Part shown: in pieces, positions 14,559-22,496 of the stretch
Layout of the letters: the number at the start of each line of letters is the position of its first letter
How positions within the stretch are numbered: position 1 is the stretch's first letter
Origin: a bacterium
GTDB taxonomy: Bacteria; Zhuqueibacterota; Zhuqueibacteria; Oleimicrobiales; Geothermoviventaceae
Assembly (NCBI GenBank): GCA_028275345.1
Contig: JAPWUV010000016.1
Location: 1-25,932 of the forward strand
Direction: 5' to 3'
Length of the DNA: 25,932 nucleotides
Made by a program: the position numbers and the translations under genes
The notes under the pieces: generated by a model
Databases searched by the model: none
Seen by the model: the letters and a program-made list of their open reading frames with translations, nothing else
What the model was told of the DNA's origin: nothing

Positions 14559-17118
14559 GCTTTGTCCTCCCAAGAAGATCCTCGAGGCGGATCGCCCGCG
14601 GGTCCTTCAGCAACGTGTCGTAGTCCACGCGCTTCCACTCGCCGCCCTTCCCGGGGACCGCCAGGCCGACCATGGATCCGTCCTGGCGCGTGGTGACTAC
14701 CCACCCCTCGCTCCCCCACGGCGTGACCAGGGCAAGGGCGAGCGGCTCGTGGAGGCGAGACTCGCGTTTGATCGCGTAGATAAAGCACCCCGCGCCGATG
14801 GCGCTCCGTCCATCCCGCGGGCGAGCGATGACGCCCGCCGCGGCGGTCAGCACATCCAATGAAAAGCCTACCACTTGTGCCACAACCTGCGCGCGCAAGC
14901 CGGCCTGGAGCCTCAGCAGGATGTCGGCCCTCTTGATCAGGTCCGAGACATCGCGGATCAGATCCTCTCCCAGCAACAAAACCTGCTCTTCCTCCAGCAC
15001 CCCAGATGGGCCGGAATCCAAGCGCACACGCCACCCCGCCTGAGCGGCGCGCACAAGGAGGTGGAAGAGGACGCTGATGCGCTCCAGGCCAGACGCGTGC
15101 GCCGCGCGGTCCATCAACAACAGCAACGAGTCTGGGGGCTCTTGCAGGGCCAGCATGTCAGCGATCGTCAGCGAGGCCGCGGCCATGGCGTGGCTGAGGC
15201 AGAAGGAGTAGCCGCCCGAATCCCTCAGCCTGGCCAGGACGTCCTCCTGGCCAGCCAGCATCCGCTCCAGCTCCTCCCAGGCCGCCGGATCGGCCTTCGC
15301 CGTCCAGCGGCGCGCCAGATCCGCCGCCCTCCAGGACCCCTCCTCGCCCAGGCCCAGCCGGAGGGCGGCCTCCGCCGCGGCCCGCATGGCGTCCTCCTGA
15401 AACAGGAAGCCGCGCGCGCCTGGGCGCTCCTCCGCCAAGATTTGGACGACATCTCGCGCTTGCAAGCTTGGGCGCGCCAGGCCCTTGACGCGACGGATCA
15501 CGGCAGGCCCCATCTGGAAGACGCCAGCGGCCCCCGCGCCTAGCGTGTTGGGGATCTCGCTGTCTGGAAGAAGACCGGTGGCCCAAATCAGGTAATGTTG
15601 GAGCTCATTCTCGTAAGCCCGGAGGGCGTCCACGTTGAGGAGATCGACTTTCCATGGCGTCATATCCCCCGAGATCAGTGCCATCCCCCCGAGCCAATCT
15701 GGTGCCATGGGGAGCGCGGGCTCGTTGGCCCATCCCGGCGGGATCACCACGAAGCCAGACGGATGAACGGAAAGGCCCACCGGATAGGCCATCCGTGCCA
15801 GGCGCTCCGCGGCGCGCCAGATCTCGTCGGCGCTGACGCCGAACTCCTTGGCGATGATCTGGGCGTCCCGCGCGGCGTCCTCCTTGCGCCGCCCTGGGCC
15901 GATGAGGCGAAGCGCCGCCTCCCGGATCGCCGACTCCGGGTCGGCCAGCGTGCGGAAAGCCGCCAGGCGGGCCACCTGGAAGCCGGCCTTGCGCAACGCC
16001 TCAACAGCCCGCCCTTGATCAGGCACGTCCAAGTCCAAGTCCGGGAGCCCTTCCCGATAGGGGTTGAAAAAGCGCTCGAACATGGCCCCCCACTCCTGCG
16101 GGTTGGGCGTGAGGGGGGCCATCAGCCAGGCCAGGAGCGACCCCGCGCCAGACCCCCGAAGCCGCACCAGCACGTTGGCGTCCTGGAGCGCCTGCACCAC
16201 GCGCCACGTCAGCGCCATGTAGGTCAGCGCCTCCGGATGGGCGCTGAGGATGTCCAGCTCACGCCGAACCCCCTCCAGCACGCCGCTGGCCTCCGCTTGA
16301 GAAAGCGCCCAGGCACGGTAGGCCGCCAGCTCCCCCGCTGGAGGCTCGGGAAGCGGGAAGCTCAGGATCGGGCCATCCGGCAACAGACGAGCCAGCCAGT
16401 CCGGGATGGGGGCAACCCAGCGGCGCGTGACGTACGCGGACGCTTCGCGCATCTTCTGGTAGAAGCCCAGCCCTCCCTTCATCGGATGGGCCTTCAGGAA
16501 GCGACCGTCATGCCGCTCGGGCCGGGCGGCCAGGGCCAGCCGGTAGGCCAGCCAGCTCTCGGGGTCCTCGGGCAGGTGGAAGTCCGAGGACGGAAGGATC
16601 CTCCCGCCCGCGAACCGGCGCGCCGTCTCCCACAACGCATTGGGGAGCTCCCCGCTTGGACCCGCGTCCCACGGGAAGACCTCGACGGCAAAAACGCCGC
16701 CTGCCTCCTCCACCATGCGGGAAACCCGCGACAGCAACTCCTCATCCCCTCCCCCGCGGGCCGCATGGTGGAGCGGGCTGGCCATGCAGGAGGTGGTGAC
16801 GATGAGGCCCTCCAGCCCCTCCCTCATCCAGTCCCATCCCTGGAGCGGCATGCGGGGGATGAGGGAGAAAAGCCGCCGCACGCCCTCGGAGCGGAAAGCG
16901 ATGAGGGTGAGATGCGCCAGCTTCCCGTTCGGGTCGCCGAGGTCCTGATAGGCCTCAACGGCCACCAGCGGAAAGCGGCGCGGGTCGGACAGGTGCATGG
17001 CGATGGTGGCGGTGGGAATCAGGTGATCGCACGCCACCACCACATCCGCGTCGTCCAAATCCCCAGGCATCAGCAAGCCATCGCTGTATGCCGTGTGAAG
17101 GTGGGCGAAGAACCTCAT
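14524..17118 (-). CDS. Divergent C-family DNA polymerase III alpha subunit (DnaE-like)
   Basis: This 864-aa polymerase is much shorter than typical DnaE (about 1,100-1,200). The N-terminal PHP domain is recognisable: HLHTAYSDG (6-14), VVACDH (27-32), VEAYQDL (54-60), HLTLIAF (69-75) and SSDFHLPED (177-185). The palm follows: RGSGAGSLLAWL (321-332), FERFFNP (348-353) and PDLDLD (359-364), where D362 and D364 match the two catalytic Asp of PDxDxD; then VHPSGFVVIPP (451-461) and WKVDLLNVDAL (489-499), where D492 matches the third Asp of the KFDFLGL motif. GYSFCLSHAMAAASL (636-650) corresponds to the finger motif GYgFNkSHA. So the catalytic triad looks intact despite great divergence. The start follows AAGGAGACGGGAA and overlaps the upstream stop as ATGA. 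It probably replicates the element. Confidence 0.9.
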   Translation of the reverse strand: MRFFAHLHTAYSDGLLMPGDLDDADVVVACDHLIPTATIAMHLSDPRRFPLVAVEAYQDLGDPNGKLAHLTLIAFRSEGVRRLFSLIPRMPLQGWDWMREGLEGLIVTTSCMASPLHHAARGGGDEELLSRVSRMVEEAGGVFAVEVFPWDAGPSGELPNALWETARRFAGGRILPSSDFHLPEDPESWLAYRLALAARPERHDGRFLKAHPMKGGLGFYQKMREASAYVTRRWVAPIPDWLARLLPDGPILSFPLPEPPAGELAAYRAWALSQAEASGVLEGVRRELDILSAHPEALTYMALTWRVVQALQDANVLVRLRGSGAGSLLAWLMAPLTPNPQEWGAMFERFFNPYREGLPDLDLDVPDQGRAVEALRKAGFQVARLAAFRTLADPESAIREAALRLIGPGRRKEDAARDAQIIAKEFGVSADEIWRAAERLARMAYPVGLSVHPSGFVVIPPGWANEPALPMAPDWLGGMALISGDMTPWKVDLLNVDALRAYENELQHYLIWATGLLPDSEIPNTLGAGAAGVFQMGPAVIRRVKGLARPSLQARDVVQILAEERPGARGFLFQEDAMRAAAEAALRLGLGEEGSWRAADLARRWTAKADPAAWEELERMLAGQEDVLARLRDSGGYSFCLSHAMAAASLTIADMLALQEPPDSLLLLMDRAAHASGLERISVLFHLLVRAAQAGWRVRLDSGPSGVLEEEQVLLLGEDLIRDVSDLIKRADILLRLQAGLRAQVVAQVVGFSLDVLTAAAGVIARPRDGRSAIGAGCFIYAIKRESRLHEPLALALVTPWGSEGWVVTTRQDGSMVGLAVPGKGGEWKRVDYDTLLKDPRAIRLEDLLGRTKHVRSPDRNREG

Positions 17119-17348
17119 TTCCCGTCTCCTTTTCCGCTGACAGGGGCCAGCACGCCGACCCATACCTTCATGCCTTCATACTGATAGGCGCGCGCGCAGA
17201 GGATCCAGACCCCCGCCCCTTTCCCCGTCACAACAACCCCGTCATCGGGGTTGGAGTCGGGAAGCAGGGATCTCAGGAGGCCGCGCGCGTGCTCCTCGAC
17301 CTCCACGCGGGTGCCGACCAGCTCCAGCGTCACCTCCGGTGCCTTCAC
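17115..17348 (-). CDS. Hypothetical 77-aa protein
   Basis: The GTG at 17348 is chosen because it overlaps the upstream stop as GTGA and has GGGAGG just before it; a longer ATG form would overlap the upstream gene by 90 nt. The protein begins MKAPEVTLELVG, has a short helix (VEEHARGLLRSLLPD) and a beta-rich C-terminus (DGVVVTGKGAGVWILCARAY, MKVWVGVLAPVSG). It ends in an ATGA overlap with the DnaE-like gene. It is not recognised; the tight coupling hints at a replication accessory. Confidence 0.6.
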   Translation of the reverse strand: MKAPEVTLELVGTRVEVEEHARGLLRSLLPDSNPDDGVVVTGKGAGVWILCARAYQYEGMKVWVGVLAPVSGKGDGK

Positions 17349-17524
17349 GAGCGCCCTCCCGAATGAGGGATAAACTCGCTCCCACTGGGCGAGCGGATCT
17401 GCAACACGCCGTTTTCGTCCAGTAGCAACTTCCACCCGTCGCGGGAGAGCATCCGTTGCCCCCCAGTCTTGGGCCTAGATTTCCGCGAGATCTTCCGCCC
17501 CATCGACGTCTTCTTGGCTACCAT
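17345..17524 (-). CDS. Small basic protein, 59 aa
   Basis: The ATG follows CGGAGGCGATC and lies inside the last 50 nt of the helicase-like gene. The first 25 residues are very basic (VAKKTSMGRKISRKSRPKTGG), then comes a short domain with a strand-turn-strand pattern (WKLLLDENGVLQIRSPSG). It could bind DNA or RNA. Its stop is overlapped by the next start (GTGA). The family is unknown. Confidence 0.6.
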   Translation of the reverse strand: MVAKKTSMGRKISRKSRPKTGGQRMLSRDGWKLLLDENGVLQIRSPSGSEFIPHSGGRS

Positions 17525-18992
17525 GATCGCCTCCGTCCGAGTTGGGCTCCAGCGGGATCTTCCCGCTGAGGACATCGTTCACCCGCCTTGTGGCGTCCTT
17601 CAGGCGGCGGGCGGTCCTTCTGGCCATGTCCAGAAGGCGGCTGGAGGCGGCGACCCGCAACGCGTGAGGCCAGAAGGCCGCCATCCAGCCGACGGGGTCC
17701 CTTTCGAAGGCGAACGCGTGGACCGCCACTGCGTAGGAGACGTCCTCGACGTCGTAGCCAGCCAGCCGCACCCTCCGGGCCAGCCGGTAGCTCCAGACGT
17801 GATTGCGGGCCACCAGCGGGATGCCGCCGATGGCGCGGCTGGCCTCCTTGTCGAGGATGCCGCCCCGACCGAGGAGTTGAGACAGATCCCCTGCGCGGAT
17901 CAGCCACTCGACGGGGTAGACGCGCTCTCCGTTCGGGGTTTCGTAAACGAAGGACAGCGTCCACCCTGGGATCCGGCGCGCCCGCAGGACCTCCAGCGGG
18001 TCCTCGCGGAACGAGGATTCGTCGAAAAGCCCGTCCACTGGATCCAGGCGCAACCGCGCCCCAGTGGCGTAGGCCAGGACGTAGAAGATGTGCGGCGGCG
18101 GGGAGAAGGAGCCGTAGGCCTCCAGAGCCTTGCCGCGCCACCCGCTCAAGCCAAGGGAGGCGCGGAAGTAAGGCAACCCGGGCGCGGTGTTCTTCTTGAA
18201 GCCGCACCCGCGCCGGGATGGCGTCCACTCGCGCGAGTGCGGCAGGCTCTGGTAAAACCACTCGACCGTTTGGTCAAGCGCAAGGTGCTCCCCGCCCATC
18301 GCCTGGTACTCAAGCTCGCCTGGGCGCAAGCCCAGGAGGACATCGAGAACGCCGGGGAGCGGCGTGGCGGTGAGGACCAGCGTCTCCTGCGTCCCGCGCG
18401 GGAGGAGCGGGATCAGATAGCCCGCTGGCTCGGGCACGCCGCGGCGGCGCGCGTACGCCCGCACGGCTTTGCGGATGGCGGGAGGCAGGGAGCGCAGTGG
18501 GATGTAACGCGCCCGCTCGGAGCGGGGCGGCGAAACACGCGGGTCCGCGGGGATCTCAACAACCGGGTCAGGCATTTCGTCGTAGAGCACGACGTCCACC
18601 TTGCTGAGCGGCACTGGGTTCCACAGTAAGAAGGCCAGGGTGGCGATGGTCACCGTCCCGCGCGGGAAGATGGCCGCGCGGGCCGTGATGTAGTCGCAGT
18701 CAGCGAAGAACGGACAGGAGCGGCAGAAGGCCTCCAGCGAGATCCCGACGGCCTGAGCGGCATCCGCCTCGGGGTTGCGGCAGTTGGCTGGATCCTTGGA
18801 GGTGGAGCGCCCGACGGCGATCCGGGGGCGGACACCGAGCCTCCGGAAGCGCTCGGCGATCTCCATCAGCAACGCCCGGGTCGGGACGACGTAGAGCACA
18901 CTGCGTCCCGCCTCCGCGTGGATCGCCGCCGTCTCAACGGCGCGCTCGGTTTTCCCAAAACCGCACGGCGCGACGAGGCAGACCGCGCTCAT
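17475..18992 (-). CDS. SF2 helicase-like ATPase with a Cys4 (putative Fe-S) insertion, 505 aa
   Basis: The N-terminal motor domain is clear: Walker A APCGFGKTE (8-16), motif Ia VLYVVPTRALL (32-42), Walker B LYDEMPD (136-142, DExx type) and motif III LTATPLPG (207-214). Between Ia and the Walker B lie four cysteines (71, 90, 93, 99; spacing 18, 2, 5), arranged as in the iron-sulfur domain of XPD/DinG-type helicases, though a zinc site is also possible. The second RecA-like domain is not obvious, and motifs V/VI cannot be pointed to; a stretch with QLLGRGG is the nearest candidate. The start overlaps the primase stop (ATGA). It likely unwinds DNA during replication of the element. Confidence 0.75.
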   Translation of the reverse strand: MSAVCLVAPCGFGKTERAVETAAIHAEAGRSVLYVVPTRALLMEIAERFRRLGVRPRIAVGRSTSKDPANCRNPEADAAQAVGISLEAFCRSCPFFADCDYITARAAIFPRGTVTIATLAFLLWNPVPLSKVDVVLYDEMPDPVVEIPADPRVSPPRSERARYIPLRSLPPAIRKAVRAYARRRGVPEPAGYLIPLLPRGTQETLVLTATPLPGVLDVLLGLRPGELEYQAMGGEHLALDQTVEWFYQSLPHSREWTPSRRGCGFKKNTAPGLPYFRASLGLSGWRGKALEAYGSFSPPPHIFYVLAYATGARLRLDPVDGLFDESSFREDPLEVLRARRIPGWTLSFVYETPNGERVYPVEWLIRAGDLSQLLGRGGILDKEASRAIGGIPLVARNHVWSYRLARRVRLAGYDVEDVSYAVAVHAFAFERDPVGWMAAFWPHALRVAASSRLLDMARRTARRLKDATRRVNDVLSGKIPLEPNSDGGDHGSQEDVDGAEDLAEI

Positions 18993-19942
18993 GAGACGAC
19001 TCCCCTCGAAAGTCCAAGCAAGCGAAGCAGACGCTCGTCGCTGGCCACCTCGTCCAGATCAACGCCCACCGCGCCTGGAACGGCCACCGGGTCGTCCGCG
19101 AACACACGAACGACAGCCCCTCCGGCCTCGGAGGCCGCCTGCACCAGCCGCGGGACGTTGCCGATCCCCATCGCCGCAAGGGGAAGAACCCTGTCGGTCA
19201 AAAGGGCGATGCGCAACGCGTGTTGCGGAGCCTCCACCACGACGACCGGGGATCCGGGCCGAAATCCGCGCGGCGCATAGGCCCAAATCTTCCCCTGCGA
19301 GGAATCGGGCGGGTAATTGATCGCCTTCAACCCCGCATGGAAGCGGAGGTGATAGCGTGCGGGCAGGCCCGGCTCGGGCGGGATTGGGGTCAACGGGAAA
19401 GCGATGGCCAGGTCGAGGAAGATTGGCGGGAACTCCAGGCCAGGCCGCTCCCGCTCCAGCCGCTCCAGATCAATGCGCTTGATCCTCAGCCACATCCGCC
19501 AGGCCTCCGGCGTTTCCCTGCACTTTCCAGCGCGGAAGGCCTCCAACCGAGCCACCGCCTCGGCCTTCATCCGCTCCACCGCCTCTTGGATCACCAGGCT
19601 CGGCACCTCTTGTTGCTGATCCGAGTTCGGCGGCGCTGGCTTCTTGCTTTTCCTGTGGACAGTTTTCGCGCGCTCGGGCCCCGCGCTCTCGGGAGCGACG
19701 CGGATGTTCCAGCCGCCCTCAGCCGGGTCGGCGCGGAGAACCCGAAAGCGAGCGAAGCGAGCCCCCCTCCTGGCCGCGCAAGCACCAAAGCAGAACATCG
19801 CAACTGGACGCCCCTCCCTGAACAGCAGGCTGGCGGATGGCGTCTGGTCCGCGTGGATGGGACAGCGGCACGACACAAAGCCGGATTCGGGCGAGCGGCT
19901 TGTCTCAACGAAGACGTCCCTCTCCCCGCCTGGGAGGCTCAT
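18989..19942 (-). CDS. DnaG-like primase (zinc finger plus degenerate TOPRIM)
   Basis: The 317-aa protein starts with a CHC2-type zinc finger. CRCPIHADQTPSASLLF (25-41) matches the family's CPFHxExTPSF, and MFCFGAC (49-55) matches its CFGC second half with one extra residue. A basic linker and a helical region with many charged residues follow (118-170). Near the C-terminus VVVVEAPQHAL (233-243) carries the TOPRIM Glu (E237), and VRVFADDPVAVPGA (278-291) aligns with the FADNDxAG motif. The second Asp of DxD is replaced by Pro (ADDP), so catalysis may differ. The protein would make RNA primers for the DnaE-like polymerase. It is short compared with DnaG (about 600 aa) and lacks the helicase-binding domain. 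It is ATGA-coupled to genes on both sides. Confidence 0.75.
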   Translation of the reverse strand: MSLPGGERDVFVETSRSPESGFVSCRCPIHADQTPSASLLFREGRPVAMFCFGACAARRGARFARFRVLRADPAEGGWNIRVAPESAGPERAKTVHRKSKKPAPPNSDQQQEVPSLVIQEAVERMKAEAVARLEAFRAGKCRETPEAWRMWLRIKRIDLERLERERPGLEFPPIFLDLAIAFPLTPIPPEPGLPARYHLRFHAGLKAINYPPDSSQGKIWAYAPRGFRPGSPVVVVEAPQHALRIALLTDRVLPLAAMGIGNVPRLVQAASEAGGAVVRVFADDPVAVPGAVGVDLDEVASDERLLRLLGLSRGVVS

Positions 19943-21453
19943 CGCTTTTCCCTCCCGCCCTTCTTGGCGTTCTTGGCGCGGCTGGCCCGGGGCCTGGCTT
20001 TGGATCCAGCCCTGGAGCCGGCCTTCTTCCGCGCCTTCCGGCTTTGGCTGGCCTGACCGTCTTCGCCCTCATCGCTCATCAGCGGAAGAACGCCGGCGAT
20101 CCTGAGCCGCACCCCATCCCCTCCCAAGGCCAGCCAGCCGCCCGAAAGCAGGCGGTGGATCGCCGCCTGGGCCTCGCTGAGCTGGGTGTGCAAGGCGTGC
20201 ACGCCCACGACCGAAACGTTTTGCAAGCGGAAATCGCCGCCCAGGCGGCTGAACTCAACCTGGAGCAAGGCACCGATGTTCGCCGCTATGGCCTGGGCAA
20301 GGGGATCAAACTCCTTTTCGTCCGCGGGGAAAGTCAGGATCGCGGCGAGATCGCCGCCCAATCCGAACGGATCGGGGATCACCGCGGGGCAAACGGTTTG
20401 CCCGCGCAAGGTGCCACTGCGGGAAAGCCTCAGGACGGTGCGGGGCTCTGCTAGGACGTAGATGAGCTCGTGGTGAGCAACGCGCTCGCTGAGATCCAGG
20501 ACCCGCACCGTGCCGTCCAGCAACAGGGCGTCCTGCGCCTGCTGTCCTCGTAGCAAAAAGAACGCTTCCATGGCAGTAATCCCGAAACGGGTTTTTGATT
20601 CGGCGAACTCGTCCGCCACCCCGGCATGCGCACAGGCCAGTGAGGCCTCCAACATCTGAAATGCCAGGTTGACTGGCACGGACAGCGCCCCCGCCGTGGC
20701 CGCGGCAATGACGGTTAGGGACGAGGCCTTGCCGTTCAGCGCCGCGTCGGCTTCGAACGGGGCCAGGGCCGCAATCAGCCGCGCCACCTCCTGATCCCCC
20801 ATGGCCAGCACGTCCTCCGCCAGGTGAATCAGGAAGCGCAAAGACTTCGCCAAAACCGCCGGGTTGGCGGCTAAGCGAATCCAATCTGGAGATCCATAGC
20901 GGAGAATGTTCGCGGCCAGGACACTGGGCGCGCCACCGCCCAGAATCAGGCCGAACCCAGGGCCTCCTTCCCCGTTCGGGGAAAGGCGGTAGAGCTCCCG
21001 GGTCCAGCGTCCGAAGCCGCAAGGAAGTCCCCACAGGAGGCCGTCTGGGAGCTTCACCTCTGGCCAATCCTGGGCGAGATGCTCCCAGACCAAGTGCGGC
21101 AACAAATCGGCTTCCCCGCGCTCAAACTGGACGAAGAGATGCCGACCACCGTGGGCGGCGTGATCGCGCAAAACGACAGTGGTCTCCGTGTCCGACGCGA
21201 GGCTACTCGAGACGAGGAGTAGCTCATCCCTCGAGGCAGATCCCGAAAGCGGGGCCACCACCAGCCGAACCGTCCCCTTCCCCCTGCCCAGCACGCCGCC
21301 CCAGGCCACAGCAGGGTGTCGCTCGAAGATCATCCGCTCCATCGCGCCAAGCGCCACTCCGTTCGCAGGCGCAAAGACCCCGAGGCGAGGGGCCAGGAGC
21401 AAAGGGGAATCGGGTGAGATTTCGCAGATGCGGATCTGCGCCAGAGCAGTCAT
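19939..21453 (-). CDS. Hypothetical 504-aa protein with basic C-terminal tail
   Basis: I do not recognise this protein. The body (1-450) is soluble, with a mixed pattern and long helices in the middle (LRFLIHLAEDVLAMGDQEVARLIAALAPFEADAAL, in pieces; LAFQMLEASLACAHAGVADEFA). The last 55 residues are a Lys/Arg/Ala/Ser-rich tail (SQSRKARKKAGSRAGSKARP) that would bind DNA. It is ATGA-coupled to the primase and is the second gene of the replication operon, next to the palindromic gene-free region, so a replication-initiator or origin-binding role is a reasonable guess and no more. Confidence 0.7.
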   Translation of the reverse strand: MTALAQIRICEISPDSPLLLAPRLGVFAPANGVALGAMERMIFERHPAVAWGGVLGRGKGTVRLVVAPLSGSASRDELLLVSSSLASDTETTVVLRDHAAHGGRHLFVQFERGEADLLPHLVWEHLAQDWPEVKLPDGLLWGLPCGFGRWTRELYRLSPNGEGGPGFGLILGGGAPSVLAANILRYGSPDWIRLAANPAVLAKSLRFLIHLAEDVLAMGDQEVARLIAALAPFEADAALNGKASSLTVIAAATAGALSVPVNLAFQMLEASLACAHAGVADEFAESKTRFGITAMEAFFLLRGQQAQDALLLDGTVRVLDLSERVAHHELIYVLAEPRTVLRLSRSGTLRGQTVCPAVIPDPFGLGGDLAAILTFPADEKEFDPLAQAIAANIGALLQVEFSRLGGDFRLQNVSVVGVHALHTQLSEAQAAIHRLLSGGWLALGGDGVRLRIAGVLPLMSDEGEDGQASQSRKARKKAGSRAGSKARPRASRAKNAKKGGREKR

Positions 21454-21471
21454 CCGCGCCCCCCGACCAGT

Positions 21472-22041
21472 TCAGAGGCACTCCTCGGTGATGGGCACGA
21501 ATCCCAAACCGAGAACGTAGTCCTCGTCGATGGCGTCCTGATCATCCCAGCCCCGCCTGAGGAACACGCTCAGGGGGATCTCGTGATTCTGCCTGTACAC
21601 CTGCTCGAGCAAGTGCAGGCAGAGCCATGTCAAGCGGTTTGTGAGAAAGGTGATGAATGAGGCGCGTCCATCCTGTCGCCTGCGACCGTTTGGAGCTTTC
21701 CACTTATCGAGCGAGTCCACGAGGACCAAATAGAGAGTCCCAGGCATGTTCTTGGGAGCCAGTGGACCATCCGGGTCATCAGCAAGGCTCGGGAATCTGC
21801 GGGCGAGGTTGGTACGGATCACCTCAAGCGGGGAAAGGTGATCCCCGCGAATGGGAGGTTTGACGGAGAGGATCTCGTAGACGAGACGCGTTTTCTCTTC
21901 GAGGGAGGCTGGGGACCTGAGGATTTCGGCAACTTGTTGATCAACCCACCCCCCGCGCTTCGCGATGCCACGGCGTGGCGTGCACGTCTGGGGACGGCGC
22001 GAAACACTTTTCTTGGTCCTCTTGGCCTTGGTCTGGGCCAT
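21472..22041 (-). CDS. Hypothetical 189-aa protein, possible sigma-factor-like or DNA-binding
   Basis: The ATG follows GCGGAGGTGCCCC and lies about 22 nt from the predicted transcription start, so this is the first gene of the replication operon. The head is very basic (AQTKAKRTKKSVSRRPQ). The middle contains LYLVLVDSLDKWKAPNGR then GRASFITFLTNRLTWLCLHLLE, which loosely resembles sigma region 2 ('al.kwdp.....f..yl..ri...l'), and the tail is acidic. There is no clear helix-turn-helix. A regulator or initiator at the head of the operon is possible; the sigma resemblance is weak. Confidence 0.6.
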   Translation of the reverse strand: MAQTKAKRTKKSVSRRPQTCTPRRGIAKRGGWVDQQVAEILRSPASLEEKTRLVYEILSVKPPIRGDHLSPLEVIRTNLARRFPSLADDPDGPLAPKNMPGTLYLVLVDSLDKWKAPNGRRRQDGRASFITFLTNRLTWLCLHLLEQVYRQNHEIPLSVFLRRGWDDQDAIDEDYVLGLGFVPITEECL

Positions 22042-22069
22042 GGGGCACCTCCGCGCTTGGTTGCTTTCT

Positions 22070-22098
22070 TTTCTACACCGAAACTGGGGTTTTGGCAA
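22070..22098 (-). promoter_or_regulatory. Sigma-70-like promoter of the replication operon
   Basis: On the minus strand TTGCCA (22098-22093) is followed after exactly 17 nt by TAGAAA (22075-22070). The leader to the ATG at 22041 is about 20 nt. Because the genes from 22041 down to 4235 are all minus-strand with short gaps or overlaps, this promoter could drive a transcript of up to about 18 kb, although internal promoters are likely. Confidence 0.65.
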
Positions 22099-22217
22099 GC
22101 GCCGCGAAGGGCCGGGGGAGCGCCACAGGCTTCCGTTCTGCTGGGAGAGATGGAGGCGGGGGCGCAACGGGGTGTCTCGTCAGAGTGGCCATGCTCCACG
22201 GAGCGGCGCGAACGAGA

Positions 22218-22411
22218 CGCAAACGCTTGAAAGCCGCGCGGGCTGAGCTCTCCCCAATCTGTCTGCTTCGCTCCAAAGGAAGGCCCTCAACCGCTCAGCC
22301 GATTCCCACGGGTGGCGGAAGCCCAACAGCCACGAAGGCTGGCCTCGCCGCTTCCTGAGCCCTGCGCCCCGCCCCAATCCGACCCGAACGGGGATGGCCG
22401 CTTTCCCTCTG
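22218..22411 (+). repeat. Repeat copy C (decayed omega-RNA-like scaffold)
   Basis: It matches copy B on the same strand, with gaps. CGCAAACGCTTGAAAGC (22218 on) matches CGCAAACGCCTGAAAGC (22898 on); GTCTGCTTCGCTCCA occurs at 22261 and 22920; and CTCAGCCGATTCCC with a following GGGNGGCG is shared. The block CGACCCGAACGGG (22380-22392) corresponds to the most conserved block of copies A and B. The 3' part, with the terminal hairpin and GATGCG end, is missing or unrecognisable, so this copy is probably dead. Confidence 0.55.
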
Positions 22412-22496
22412 GCTGGTCCAAACAGGAGGCCGGTGGTTGGCGCGTGCTAATGCATCCCAAAACCCACCCTCCCCCCAGGGGGTCGCGATCCGGGGA

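Noticed and set aside
22130-22141. A 12-nt match (CTTCCGTTCTGC) between this site and the proposed guide flank of the tnpB element (23674-23685), as a possible second target.
   Set aside because: The match is offset by two bases from the guide start, does not extend further, and the adjoining sequence differs from the left flank of the element. Too short to claim in GC-rich DNA.
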